A stretch of DNA of 64,000 nt, from the NCBI GenBank assembly GCA_002049455.2, contig KV919074.1, forward strand, positions 1 through 64,000, given 5' to 3'. This document shows, one piece after another, positions 28,515 to 39,071 of this stretch. Numbering within the stretch: the first letter of the stretch is position 1; every line of letters starts with the position of its first letter. The notes beneath the pieces were generated by a model. The model had not been told where the DNA came from, did no database searches, and saw nothing but the letters and a program-made list of their open reading frames with translations. Source of the stretch: Porphyra umbilicalis. Lineage: Eukaryota; Rhodophyta; Bangiophyceae; Bangiales; Bangiaceae. A program made the translations under genes and the position numbers.

Positions 28515-29138
28515 TCAGCGGAAATATGGGCTGCCAGGTCTTCGCGGAGAGATCTCCCCCTCGATAGGAGGCCGTCGGTACACATGTTCCCCCTTCTCAG
28601 CGACAAACTCAATCAGCTTCTTTGTCGCAACATCAGTTGTGAAATTGGACAGCCGAACATTCTCATCCGCGCGATTGTACGACCCCCCGTACGCGGTCAC
28701 ACAGAAAGCGGCCACGAGCTTCTGCAGAACATGAGCTCGTGGCCGCCCCGTCGCATTGATGCTCTGCCGCCCACACGGCCTGTCGCAAATGGCCTCGTAA
28801 GCGCTCATAAACAGAGACCGTGGCACACGGCAGCGACGCTCAAACGTCTCTTCTCCATACACATACGGCCGCCCGTCCACTCCAAAATAATCCCGCATGA
28901 TGCCGCGCATACCCTGGTCGAAATCACGAGGCCGGTTGGCACGCCGCCCGGCTACGGACCCGACAAAACGCCGACTGCGCGCTCGCTGGGCCGCATTCCT
29001 GCGATGACGGCGCATCAGGAACAGAGATCAAGCTGCAATGACGGCCGCAACCACCTGGTTCACGGAGCCCTCCGACTGCTTGCGACCGTCATCGCTCGAC
29101 GACCCAGACCCACTATCAGTAGACGCGTCCATCTCCAT
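28515..29138 (-). pseudogene. Harbinger transposase relic, N-terminal part
   Basis: It begins MEMDASTDSGSG at 29138, reaches a TGA, then continues in another frame with MRRHRRNAAQRARSRRFVGSV. That frame matches the intact transposase at 39072: YxGSVxGRRxN, RDYFGxDG, FERRxRVPRS and INATGRPxAH align. The match ends near YRRPP. The DDE catalytic half is missing. One frameshift follows VVAAVIAA. The relic cannot encode an active enzyme. Confidence 0.85.
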
Positions 29139-30378
29139 CCACGAATGCAACCGATGACAGGAGAGCTAGAGCGGCCGCAGAAGCGGCCGCAACAGCGGCC
29201 GTCAACGCGGCCGCTCACACCCGCTCACGCTCGCTGCGCCGGCGAAGGATACGGAGAGGACGGGGAAGCAGGACGGACGATGTCGACGACGACGGTGCCG
29301 CAATCGCGATCCCCCCTACGATAACGGTGACATCGATGCGCCGCTGGTGGCGGGCACGCCGCGTCGCTCCACGCCCCGCGCCCACAGAAAGCGCATTTGG
29401 CAGGTCCCGAGATCGTGCTGACATACTCGGTGGCGGCCGCGTGCCCAAAATCTTGTGCTGCGCCGCGCTGCCTGCAAACCCTCGTGCACGACCCAATCCT
29501 GCGGGTGCGGCTGCGCGAGGACAGTCACATGCCCGCCACACAATATTGCGCTGCGCGGAACCCCCCCCCGAACAGCTCTGGGCGCAGGTTGGGGGCATCA
29601 GCAGCACGTTAATTGGGGGCCACCCCGCCAAAGTTTTCCGCTGCACGACCGCAATGCGGCCGCGTGCCCACCCATGCCATGGAGCCTCTAGGCGGCCCTC
29701 CCCCCCTAATCACACCGTTTAGACGTGGGGGGGCCAACCAAGAATCGGGCGTGGCGGCGGATGTCCACCAGAAAAAACCGTGTCCCGCCCGCCCCTCCCC
29801 CCCACAGAGCCCGACAATGAGCGCCGCCTGCGCCTCGAACGGAATCTGCGGCCACTCGTGACTGCATTTTGGTGAATTTCAGATCTCGAGACGCCGGTGC
29901 AATCGTCAACGCGACGTGTGTTTGCCTGTGATCGTCCCGATTAGGGTGTTTGATTCCCGTTTAGACACAATTGTAGACAGATTCGGTTCGCAAAACGTTC
30001 GGAAATGCACAAACGTCTGCCCAAACGGCAGTGGTATGGTCAGCCGATGGAAAAATGCGAACCTCCTGCGAACCAGTGCCACATTATCCGGCTGGACTTA
30101 TACCTGGCCTATCAGTAGCTCGGTTCGCCCATCTGGTTCACGACGTTGGTGGGATGACCAGTTTTCCCATGCCTCTGCCCACAACAGGCAAATATGCCAC
30201 GTTTAACGAATGATACGCACAAGCGGTTCGCAACCTACGTTGCTGGGTGTGCTTTCACAGAAGCGACGCCGATCCGTTGTCGTCCATCTTTGCCGGTAGG
30301 GTTGTGCAACACGCCCGGGGCGTGCTTAATTGCACGCCTGGGGCGTGCAGTTTCACGTGTTTCGCGGGTGTCACTGTC

Positions 30379-30561
30379 TTACTGCTCCGTCAAGCGTCCA
30401 CAGACAAGGTGCTCGACGGTATGAGGCGTAGGGACCAATTTTCCATCGTGTGCCCACAAACAAGGTGCTCGATGCCATGATCCGCGGGCGCCATCTGGGC
30501 GGAATGGGCACAGAAGCGGTCACCTGCTGTCGTCAGCCAGGGAGGACGCAGAGGGGCTTCT
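30379..30561 (+). repeat. 183-bp direct repeat, copy 1
   Basis: It runs from TTACTGCTCCGTCAAGCGTC to GCAGAGGGGCTTCT. The second copy is at 31091-31273 with about five substitutions. Each copy contains two short units built on AAGGTGCTCGA. There is no TG/CA end and no obvious target duplication, so this is not clearly an LTR pair. Confidence 0.85.
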
Positions 30562-31090
30562 TGGCCCTTCTTTCCTAAACTGGTGGATGTGCCGCGCCCA
30601 CACTTGCTCTTCTCTTTCAATGGTCTGTCCCCGGCCCTGCGCGTGCTCGTTGCCCCACGGAAGTATGCATCCTCTGCTGCCCGTCGCACTCGAGGCCCTC
30701 CGGCCACCAGTCCCCTCACAGAGCGCGATCGAAGCAATCGTGCAAATGGTGGCGAGAAAAACTCGTCATTGATGAGGTTCTCATTCGATTGCCTCGGCGG
30801 CGCGGCGGCGGCCGGCCGCAAACGGCGTGCAGTTCACCTGTTCTCATATTCAATTGCGACCGAGAGCTCTGGTGTCATTCCTTAACGCCCCTCACAGAAT
30901 CCGTCAGGCAGCCCGGCAGGCCTGCCTCGTAGGGTCACGCCCTGGACGCCCAGAATTTTAGGGGCGTGATTCGGGAGTGCTTGGAAGAAAAAGTACATAA
31001 TTTTCAAATGCGCTCTTAGGGCGCCAGTCCACCGAAAAGATTTCGGTGCAGTTCCGTGCCACCTTCGTTACTTTTTCAGGGCGCGATGCC

Positions 31091-31273
31091 TTACTGCTCC
31101 GTCAAGCGTCAACAAATAAGGTGCTCGACGCTATGAGGCGTAGGGACCAATTTTCCATCGTGTGCCCACAAACAAGGTGCTCGATGCCATGATCCGCGGG
31201 CGCCATCTGGGCGGAATGGGCACAGAAACGGTCACCTGCTGTCGTCAGCCAGGGAGGACGCAGAGGGGCTTCT
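31091..31273 (+). repeat. 183-bp direct repeat, copy 2
   Basis: This is the second copy, 712 bp downstream of the first and in the same direction. The 530 bp between the copies contain no recognisable gene. Confidence 0.85.
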
Positions 31274-32671
31274 AGACACGGGTGCCAATGAGGACGTTGA
31301 ACGCGACGCATCGCCGGCCGGCAACGACCAGGGCGACGGCAGTGACGGAGGGGGCGCCGGCGGCGAGCTGCGCACCTCCTGAACGAGGAGGTCTCCGATG
31401 CGCCACGGCCGGCGCCGGCGTCCCTGGACATGACATTGGTCGTCCCGGCGACTAGGACGCCCTCGCGGCAATTACCGAGAATGATTTGATGACCATCAGC
31501 TGTGGCTTTGTGCGCGGTGAGATGCGTGGGACTGTGGCCGGTGGGGCGGCCGGTGAAGGCCAGGCGAGGCGACTTTCCGTGATGCTGCAAAGCATTCTTG
31601 ACGCAGAGTAGCAGAGTCCAAGAGAGTACATCGCATGCAGCTGTTTCCTCCATGCTTTCTGGCATTTTTGTGGTCCTTTGAACCATCCAAGTTGCAAGAA
31701 TATTGTGTACCTTGAATCGCCTATCAAGTAAGTGTCGAAACCCGGGGTCTTCTTTAGGGGGGTGAAGAGGGGCGTGCCAATGTTGGGGGTGTGCAGGAAG
31801 ACGTGATTAGGCGAGCATTGCGGACCCCGCCACCTAAAAAGGGGCGTGATGCAGAACCCTACTGCCTCGTCACCAGGCCTCACCAAGGGTGTCTGTTTTG
31901 ACCACGACTACGGTGTTCGGCTCTGATCAGGCCACTGAGTATTGGCTGACGGTGCGGCAGACTTTCAGACATTCGAGTATGAGAATCTCCCAATCCTGGC
32001 GGAGTGGTTATCCAGGGTTTATACCTTTGAAGTTCTGGGCTGTCGGTATCCAAGTTACTTCTCAATGCGGGTATGCGCATACCTTTTTGATGAAATAAAA
32101 ATCCCAAATGTGCAGCTAATTTGTGTCTTTCGTGACGTACTTTGTTGTCAAGCGGCTGACGTGGTCACTGCGCCGCACCGCAGGATGCTGCCCAGGGTAA
32201 CGACTTCGTCAGAATCGAGAATACGGGTAGTACTCATGGATACCCTCGGTGATTCGATGTCGCGAGTATCTGGGGACGTCCCATTCGCCGAGTATGAGTG
32301 TGGGCGACGCGACGAAGTATTCCACGGGTACGAGTATCAACCCGAAAGTTATACCCGGGTGATACCCTTGCCGAAATACTCTTCGTGAGGCCTGCATAAA
32401 ACCCGGATCGATGGCACTTTGATTGGCTCACAATCGCCCTCACGGACGGCCGAGAGCTGATTGATGACCTGCTGGGGTCTGGGCCATGACAGCAGTACCC
32501 AGCTCATAGCTGCGTTATTTGTGCTATTGCGTGTTACTGTCGTGGCGTGCTAGCCAGCGTTGCTATTTTTTCTTGCTGCACGCTTTTTATTCTGTTACTG
32601 ACCTACCCCTCACCCCTCAAGCCTAGAGAAATAGTCCCGCTGCATCTGCTCGAGCTGCTCCTCCCCCGTCC
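31274..32671. other. Gene-poor region
   Basis: No supported gene. A minus-strand open frame at 31452-31886 has no recognisable motif. A stretch at 32220-32390 has repeated CGAGTAT/ATACTCG words in both directions but no clean structure. Confidence 0.4.
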
Positions 32672-33050
32672 CTCATGCTGGAAGGGCACCGCCACCCCCC
32701 GTCACGTCGCCATCTCCGGCACCTGCTGCCGTGGCCGCTTGCACGGCACCCGTCGCGGGTGCGACCCTCCCCCGCCGCTTCCTGGGATGACGATATTCCA
32801 GCGCGCGCGACAGGAGGGCGCATGCCCCCCAGCCCGACTCATACACCGACGGGCGTGGCTTCAGCTCCTTTACTAACTCCGCGGCGCTCCGCAGCTTCGC
32901 CTCGTCATGGTCGCAAAATGGCTCGACCCCGCCCAGGTTGTGCTTAATAGCGGGGGCAACGGCCTTCTAGAGGTGTTTTTGGTCGCCCTTGTCGAGCCTG
33001 AGGCCACCTTCGTCCTCGGAAAACACGTTGATCTTGAAAATGACCCCTTC
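32672..33050 (-). pseudogene. Unidentified protein-coding relic
   Basis: The minus strand reads a protein-like frame: KINVFSEDEGGLRLDKG ... HL, then TAG at 32967-32969, then KAVAPAIKHNLGGVEPFCDH and VKELKPRPSVYESGWG. The composition and the single in-frame stop suggest an old gene or transposon fragment. No family is recognised. Confidence 0.3.
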
Positions 33051-33990
33051 GGGGGGGCCACCGACCGGTCGCCTTCCATGAAGAGGCCGCCCCGCTCCTT
33101 TGTGCGGCGACCGGCGCTGGGTCCACAACGGCGCCCCCTGAAAGGGCGCCGACGACGGGGGTGGGGCGAGGGGGAGGGTGCAGAGGGGTCACTAGTAGAT
33201 CGGGTGGGGGGAGGGGGCTCCGGCGAACCGGCTGTCGACGGCGGGGGAAGGGGGGGAATGGGAGCGTCTTGACCACAGGTAGGGGTACCCCCGGCAGAGC
33301 CCCCAAGAGAAGCTGCCACCTGTGCCGCCGCGGTAATACAACCAAGGTCTGAGCGGCCGAATATTGGGGAAATCGGCTCAAAGGCGATCCGGCAGAAGGT
33401 CAGGCACCACCGACAAGATACAGCGGGGAGGAAATTTTTGGGATAGAACAGCTTCCATGCCACACACAGCCAAAACCACACGCATCATATTGCGTCACTC
33501 CAAAAATACCAATCTTCATACTCCTCCCAGTAGCCGGATCTGAACGTGATCGTCGACGTGGAGGCATGGCCGGTGGCAGGGGTGGGGGGGAGCTGGAAGA
33601 CTTGATCACCGACGCAGCTCCCACACGTGTAGCAACGTACTGCTAGAGGGGCGAAGACGACTTGACCCCTGCGACGGCGTGATACCGGGAACAGCGACGG
33701 CGTGACACCGGCGACGGCCAGCATCTTGACACCAGCGAAAGTGGAAAGCAGGAGTTAACATATTACAATTGTTCTTGCACAAGTGGATCAAAGTCGAAAT
33801 CAATTGCACACTTCACTGCTGCGGCTTCCCAACTCCGGCTCTTCCGGCCTCGCTACGGCCAATGTTGCACGGGTGCACTCTTACCAGTTCACTTCTGCTT
33901 AACCCTTACCTTGGCTACGTGTGATTATGGATGATACAGTGACATGGAAGGAAAACAATGCTCGACGGAGGCGAGAAGAAAAAACAGTGT

Positions 33991-36414
33991 TTATTCGGAA
34001 CTAAATACTGCCCAAGAATACGTCACAGCGTGTCTCCCTATCACAAACAGAGTCCCTTCGACAGCGTCAATCGCCATCGCGAAAATGTAGCGCATTCGAC
34101 CACCCAGACTAAAAAAACACGCGCCGTCGCGTCGCTTCTCAGGGAGCCCTAACACGCCGTCGCGGTCTGCCCAGGACTTGATGCACTCAATATAGGCCAG
34201 CGCCGTAGGCCTTCCATCAATCAGGACGACCAAGAAGTGGTGTACAGCCCGGTAGACGTTGACCGCAGCGCGTACCTCTCGTTGGCCCCGCCTCCTCGCC
34301 TGTCACACGTGTGAGCGCACGCGCACCAACTGGTCTCGCTGGCGGTCGCCCGGCTCCTACGATGACGACACGGTCCCAGTAATTTGGTCTTCTGCGAGCC
34401 GCATGCGAAAGTACTTCTTGGGAAGTATGGTTTGTGGCACTTGGGATGCTAGTTCCAGCGCCAGGACTGCTTTCATTCGTGAGAGCTTCTCGCCAATCAG
34501 AGCAGTAGCAGCCCGGAGTGGCGGGAGCAGATCCACTTTGGGCTCGTTTGAAAGCGAAAACGTGCCGGTGTGATCTTACATTTAGCGCCGCACAGGCTTG
34601 CGCGTTGCATCAGACCTCGCGTCCGGCACTTGCGCCTCGGCGAAGCTTGTGACCAACTCGGCGGAATACTTGGCCAAAACCGCAGTTGTCAGTGCCGCGT
34701 ACGGAAAACACCGCCACCGAATGAGCCGAGACAGAGTGCCCAGGAGGCGCTCCGCCGGAAACAGCCAGAAAGACCAGGCAGGGCCACACGACCTAAGGTT
34801 GGCAGTGACATCCAGCAGGGCTTCTACCGTTGGTCGGCACACCCGAATCCGCTCCTCCTTCCCGGCATACACATGCGTGTAGAAGGCGTGGCAAAAGCGC
34901 TTGATAAGCTTGTCCGCCACTCGCAGTTCTGCCTTCGTAACGAAACACGGCTTGAAAATCAGTCGGGCGGCCTGACACAGGTGCATGAACATCTTAAAAG
35001 ATTCCTCAGAAATTCGATGTGCTAGGACGACTTCGCCGCTGCTCATAAGGAAGTACAGCCAATCGTCAGCTTTGTACGAGCCCGAATGCTTGATGATATT
35101 GCGCAGAGAGCGTGCTTGGCTGAGGGGCACGGTCTTGTGGCCCTTGATCTCTCGGCCCATCGCCTCTCAGATGGCCTCAGGAATGAGCCAGGGCTGTTCA
35201 TCCCCGAGCTTGTCATTCTCTCCTGCGAAGAATTCCCACAGCCGCGGGACGACATTGCACAAAAGAAGGTGCATCGTGTGGTAGGGCACCAGCGATGGCC
35301 CTATTCCCCAGAGGTACCTCAGGGCTTGGTAGCGCGTCTTGTCCTCGGGACTTGGGCAGCAGAAAAGTGAGTAGCCCTTGAAGCTCTTCTCCTGTGCGAG
35401 AGCGTGGATGGCAGCCTTACTCTTCTGCGCCCAGCGTGAGTCTTCCACCTCTTTGACGCTCGCCAATATGCTCGCAGCCGTCCGACGCGGGGTGGTGTTG
35501 CCCATGACGTCAAATCTGCGGCTCTTAGAAAGGTGGGGGTCGTCAGGGTCATGTGGGGGATAGTAGTATCGGCGTTTGTGTCGAACACTGCAGAAAATTC
35601 TAAATCTGCCCGGATTCTCGCCATTTCCCCCGATGGCGTTCACCAGCTTGTCACCGGCGGGCATGTCCGTTTTGAACTGAATGACGAAGGCGCGCACGAC
35701 CTGCGGCTCTTCGAAGCCAGCCACGGTCACGCCAGCGACGCCCGCCGCGAGCGCATTGAGCTCCTGCGCGATGGGGAGTAAGAAAGACTCCAAATCAGAA
35801 GGTTGACCAGGTCCTAGGGTAATTCCTATGATTAACTGCGACACCACCTATACTTATGAGGATTGGTCGACGTTCAGTACCGCCGCGATAGTCGGCCATC
35901 CTTCGAAACTTCGCTGCCGTCATGCTTGAAGACAGTCGGTTGAAATACTCAGGGCGATGCATGCGTTGCTTGAATAGTAGCCCTGCGCCACCAGCTTGCG
36001 GAAAACTCTGCCGTCAAACCAGTCACGAAGGTCTTCGGGAGAGCCGGCCGCAGCTGCTTCTCGTGCTTCCCTCATTGTCTGGACCATGCCTGACCCTATG
36101 TCAGCATCTGCGCGCATCATCTTCATCCATGGTAACAGAGGCCAGTAGGTCGCCTGCATGCGCGGCTTTCCATCGGCACGGAACGGAGGGGCCTCGCATA
36201 CGTCACAGGCCGTGAGGTTTGCGCGACCTGCCGGAAACGCCACACAGCCCGCCGTGCAGCAATCGACCTTTTTTGACTTGAGGTCGTCGGTGGACGCGAC
36301 CGTGGCACTGAGGGCGTGCCGAGTACGGAAGGCACCTGCCGAGCGCCGCTGTCGCAAGTAGTTACCAGAGGCTTCTCGAGAAAGACAATGTTGTACGACC
36401 AATTGGTAGGCCAC
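33991..36414 (-). pseudogene. Tnp2-type (CACTA/EnSpm-like) transposase, frame preserved but full of stops
   Basis: One minus frame carries a whole Tnp2-like protein broken only by nonsense codons. The N-terminus has paired Cys motifs (VDCCTAGCVAF, CDVCEAPPF) and TYWPLLPWMKMM. The middle has LSISTDCLQ, GWPTIAAVLNVD, GPGQPSDLESFLLPIAQELNAL and YHTMHLLLCNVV. The C-terminal part has AWSFWLFPAERLLG and RPTALAYIECI. Stops are TGA 35920, TAA 35854, TAG 35848, TGA 35167, then TAA and more near 34582 and 34350-34300. I saw no frameshift. Most stops are one C-to-T change from CGA, CAA or CAG. The true N-terminus and element ends are not found. Confidence 0.8.
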
Positions 36415-37259
36415 AAAGTCGTCTATGTTTTCTTGAAAGACCTCAGAGGAGATACGGACACCGTTTGGCCGCTCCGCGTTCGGCTCGGGGGGCTACGCAG
36501 GTGCGTTTGCGTCATGACGGTTCTCATCTCTGATATCATCCGCCCCCCCACCCCCCGCGCCATCGTCAGCAGCCACTTGCTCAATTGATGCAGCTGCACT
36601 CCTAGAGCGCGGAGGGCGTCCACTCCGTAGCCTCCGGAGTGAACCGCGTGCGGCGCGGCACCCGGGATGTGCCGCTAGGAACCCCCCCGCTGCACAGCCG
36701 GCAGTCGCACGCCCGAAGACCTAGGAGGTCGGCGGGGCGGGGGGGGAGGGCATCTAAAGGGAGCCGAGTAAGGCGATGGGGTGGGCTGGGATGCGGGGAG
36801 GAGGGGGTGTTGGGAGGTAGGCGATGGGCGGCAGAAAGATATTGACCTCACCCGCACACAGCTGGGGGCATAGATAAACTGGCAAGCGGATGTCGAAACG
36901 GCTGAAGCTGTCTTTTGGAGCCACACGAAGCGGCTTGAGCTGTCGTTATGGAGCCACACGTCACCTAATTCGATGCTTCTACACGATTCGTGGGGCTTCC
37001 ACAGGCTTCTTCATGAATCCTCAGGATGGCCAATCAGATAGCCTCTACGATCATAACGGCCTGCTGACAGCGAATCAAAGGGCCTGGAAGCCCGGAACTC
37101 CGCGGGGGCACGACAGGATGCAGGTTTCAGGGGGAAGGTGGTCCGATCATCCGGGCTTTATCCTGTATCTGTTCCCATAGGGCTGCACCGGCACGACGCG
37201 TGTCGCTGTTGCTTCGGAACCTCGCTCTTTGTGTCCGTCATCCCTCCGTCACCCCCGCA
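36415..37259. other. Intergenic, no supported gene
   Basis: The region is GC-rich with G/C homopolymers (36540-36560, 36740-36820). Open frames are short and without motifs. Confidence 0.45.
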
Positions 37260-37690
37260 CTACCGCGTCCGCCACGACGCCGGTACTTTATCTCTTACAC
37301 GATCCCTGCTGCCCCTTGCCAGGCGACATGACGGGGAGCCACGCAGGAAGCAGGGCGGCTTCCGTTGCAGACGAGGAGTGTACGTCGCAGCTTCCTCCCT
37401 CATAAATCCTACGCGCCACTCGCACAGGAGAGAGTCCCACTTCTCCATTAACGACATCATTGTAGAATAAAGAATGTGACACAGAGCGGCCCCATTCCAG
37501 CCGAAGAGCTCCTCCAGATCAAGCCACCGATCAGGTGACGCAAGTCTCCTCATGACAATGGCAAAGCACTCAACGGATCCAACAGAGAAACGCGTACGAG
37601 GGAAGGAAACGTCGATTTGCCACAACCCCGACAGCCTGCCCAGATCGGCAGGGCGAAAAAGGAAGAGTGAGAGTCACTCTTGAGTCGAGA
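37260..37690 (-). pseudogene. HARBI1/DDE_Tnp4-like transposase, N-terminal fragment
   Basis: The minus frame reads LFLFRPADLGRLSGLW, then CFAIVMRRLASPDRWLDLEELFGWNG and MMSLMEKWDSLL. This fits the N-terminal region of HARBI1-like transposases (F-R-x-x-D-L-x-R-L, then L-R-R-L-A-x-P-x-R-W-x-D-L-x-x-x-F-G). The catalytic part is absent, so it is a relic. It belongs to a different lineage from the transposase at 39072. Confidence 0.65.
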
Positions 37691-38295
37691 GAGCATGTCA
37701 GTTGAACGAGGTCACATGGATCTGCCGCTGGCGGTTCAGGGAAAGGGCAACCTTTTGCTGCGCACGACGATATGTGCGCACCAGACAAACCATGTCAACG
37801 AGGAAAAGACCCCCTGCATGTCCCAAGCGTAGAATTAACCCGAGCCTGCGGCGGCGCGCGTGCCACAAGGCAATCCTTTTACCGTGTACGGACACCATTG
37901 CCACAGCAAAAGGGCGGAGACCAACAGACGTCGGGCGCATGCCATGAGTGCGAAGTGTGCGTCGAGCGACGTGGACGCGACATGTATGGCGTACAGTACC
38001 CGCCAAGACGAGCGATCAACACCGGGGCAGCCAGCGTGCGGCTTCTCACGAACGTCTCACGAATGAGACAACAAACTGATTGGCGATGCCGCGTGTGATT
38101 GCAGAAATCACTGGGTTGGCAAATTAGTGGCCGGATGTACGATCTCACCAACGTCTCAGGCTCTGTCTTGACGGCGCGTGCACGGTGCACAAGTGCGTTC
38201 TAGCCAATGGGAACGCGACGTTCCAATCACGCCCCAATCACGTCGACCAGTTTTGACTGTATCAGAGTGATCGCGTCACTCGCGCACGAACGGAC

Positions 38296-38298
38296 TTA
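38296..38298 (+). repeat. Harbinger target-site duplication (TTA), left
   Basis: TTA directly precedes the left terminal inverted repeat and TTA follows the right one (47283-47285). A TWA trinucleotide duplication is the hallmark of PIF/Harbinger insertion. Confidence 0.93.
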
Positions 38299-38329
38299 GA
38301 GCACACCCAACAACGTCTTCCCCAAGTTC
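38299..38329 (+). repeat. Harbinger left terminal inverted repeat
   Basis: 31 bp, GAGCACACCCAACAACGTC then TTCCCCAAGTTC. It matches the reverse of 47252-47282 with one C/T difference. Confidence 0.95.
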
Positions 38330-39071
38330 AAATATGCTGACGTGTCAGAAACGTGTCTCATAAATGTGCCACGTGCCTTAATTTCAGCTCTTGGGGATGG
38401 GGAGGGTCCCACAGCAACGTCAGGCACCCCAAAACGCTCAGATAGAACTTGAATACAGTTAATCTGAATCGGACAAGTCCTCGGACATTCATGCGTGACA
38501 AATGGGGGGAGGCGCCCCCGTCCCCCATTTTCTCACCGATTTGGGGGGACCCGCTGCTCCTCCCCATTTTTTCCTGGCGTGCCATTGGCTGTTGCAGATT
38601 CAGTTCCTTTCGGAAAACGAGCTCGCGTGGCATGATCAGATTTGAAATCTTACGGCCCGATACTGGCGCTTTCCGGGGCCGTCTACGATCTCGGCGATCA
38701 CTATCGAGACCCAGAAAAGCCTGAACGAGTCTGACCGTTTCAGGACCCCCCATTCGACGCACGTTGGGGGTGCGGTGGGTCGCTCCGCTGCCGCTCTCGG
38801 TGGCGCGCACAGCGTGAATCAGGGCACGTCGGCGGTATCCCCAGGCACTGGTTTCCGCAGCCTCGCGAGATCTATTCTGTCCGTGCTCGCGGCGGGGGGT
38901 TGGGGACATTGGAGGCTGGGAGATGGGATAAACTTGTGGGCCTGTCGGAGGGGGCAGTGGGACGAGGTCCTTTTGGCGCCCCGCGGCGTGATTGTGTGAC
39001 GGCGACAGGCGCGTCGCGACGCCCGTGTCCACGGACGACGTCACCGTCGACGACACCGTCTTCTTCCCACG
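38330..39071. other. Harbinger left subterminal region
   Basis: Non-coding leader of the transposase gene. It holds an inverted repeat AAATGGGGG ... CCCCCATTT (about 38500-38530), then a second T-rich/G-rich copy near 38540-38575. A CCCCCATTTTCTCA block at 38522 matches the reverse of 47187-47200 on the other side (with one extra T), so these may be subterminal binding sites. No gene. Confidence 0.5.

Larger units (their letters stand above)
26577..30254. mobile_element. Decayed PIF/Harbinger element (3.7 kb)
   Basis: Inverted ends match over about 29 bp: the left end begins GAGCATACCCAGCAACGT and the right end, reversed, begins AAGCACACCCAGCAACGT; both continue AGGTTGCGAAC. TCA flanks both sides (26574-26576, 30255-30257). 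The ends share GAGCAYACCCARCAACGT with the intact Harbinger element at 38299-47282, so they are one family. The inside holds only a broken transposase N-terminus on the minus strand. GCGGCCGC palindromes are frequent (27520-28010, 29170-29215). A T run lies at 28171-28184. Confidence 0.85.

Noticed and set aside
30379..31273. Direct repeats as LTRs of a small retrotransposon
   Set aside because: No TG/CA ends, primer site, or target duplication seen.
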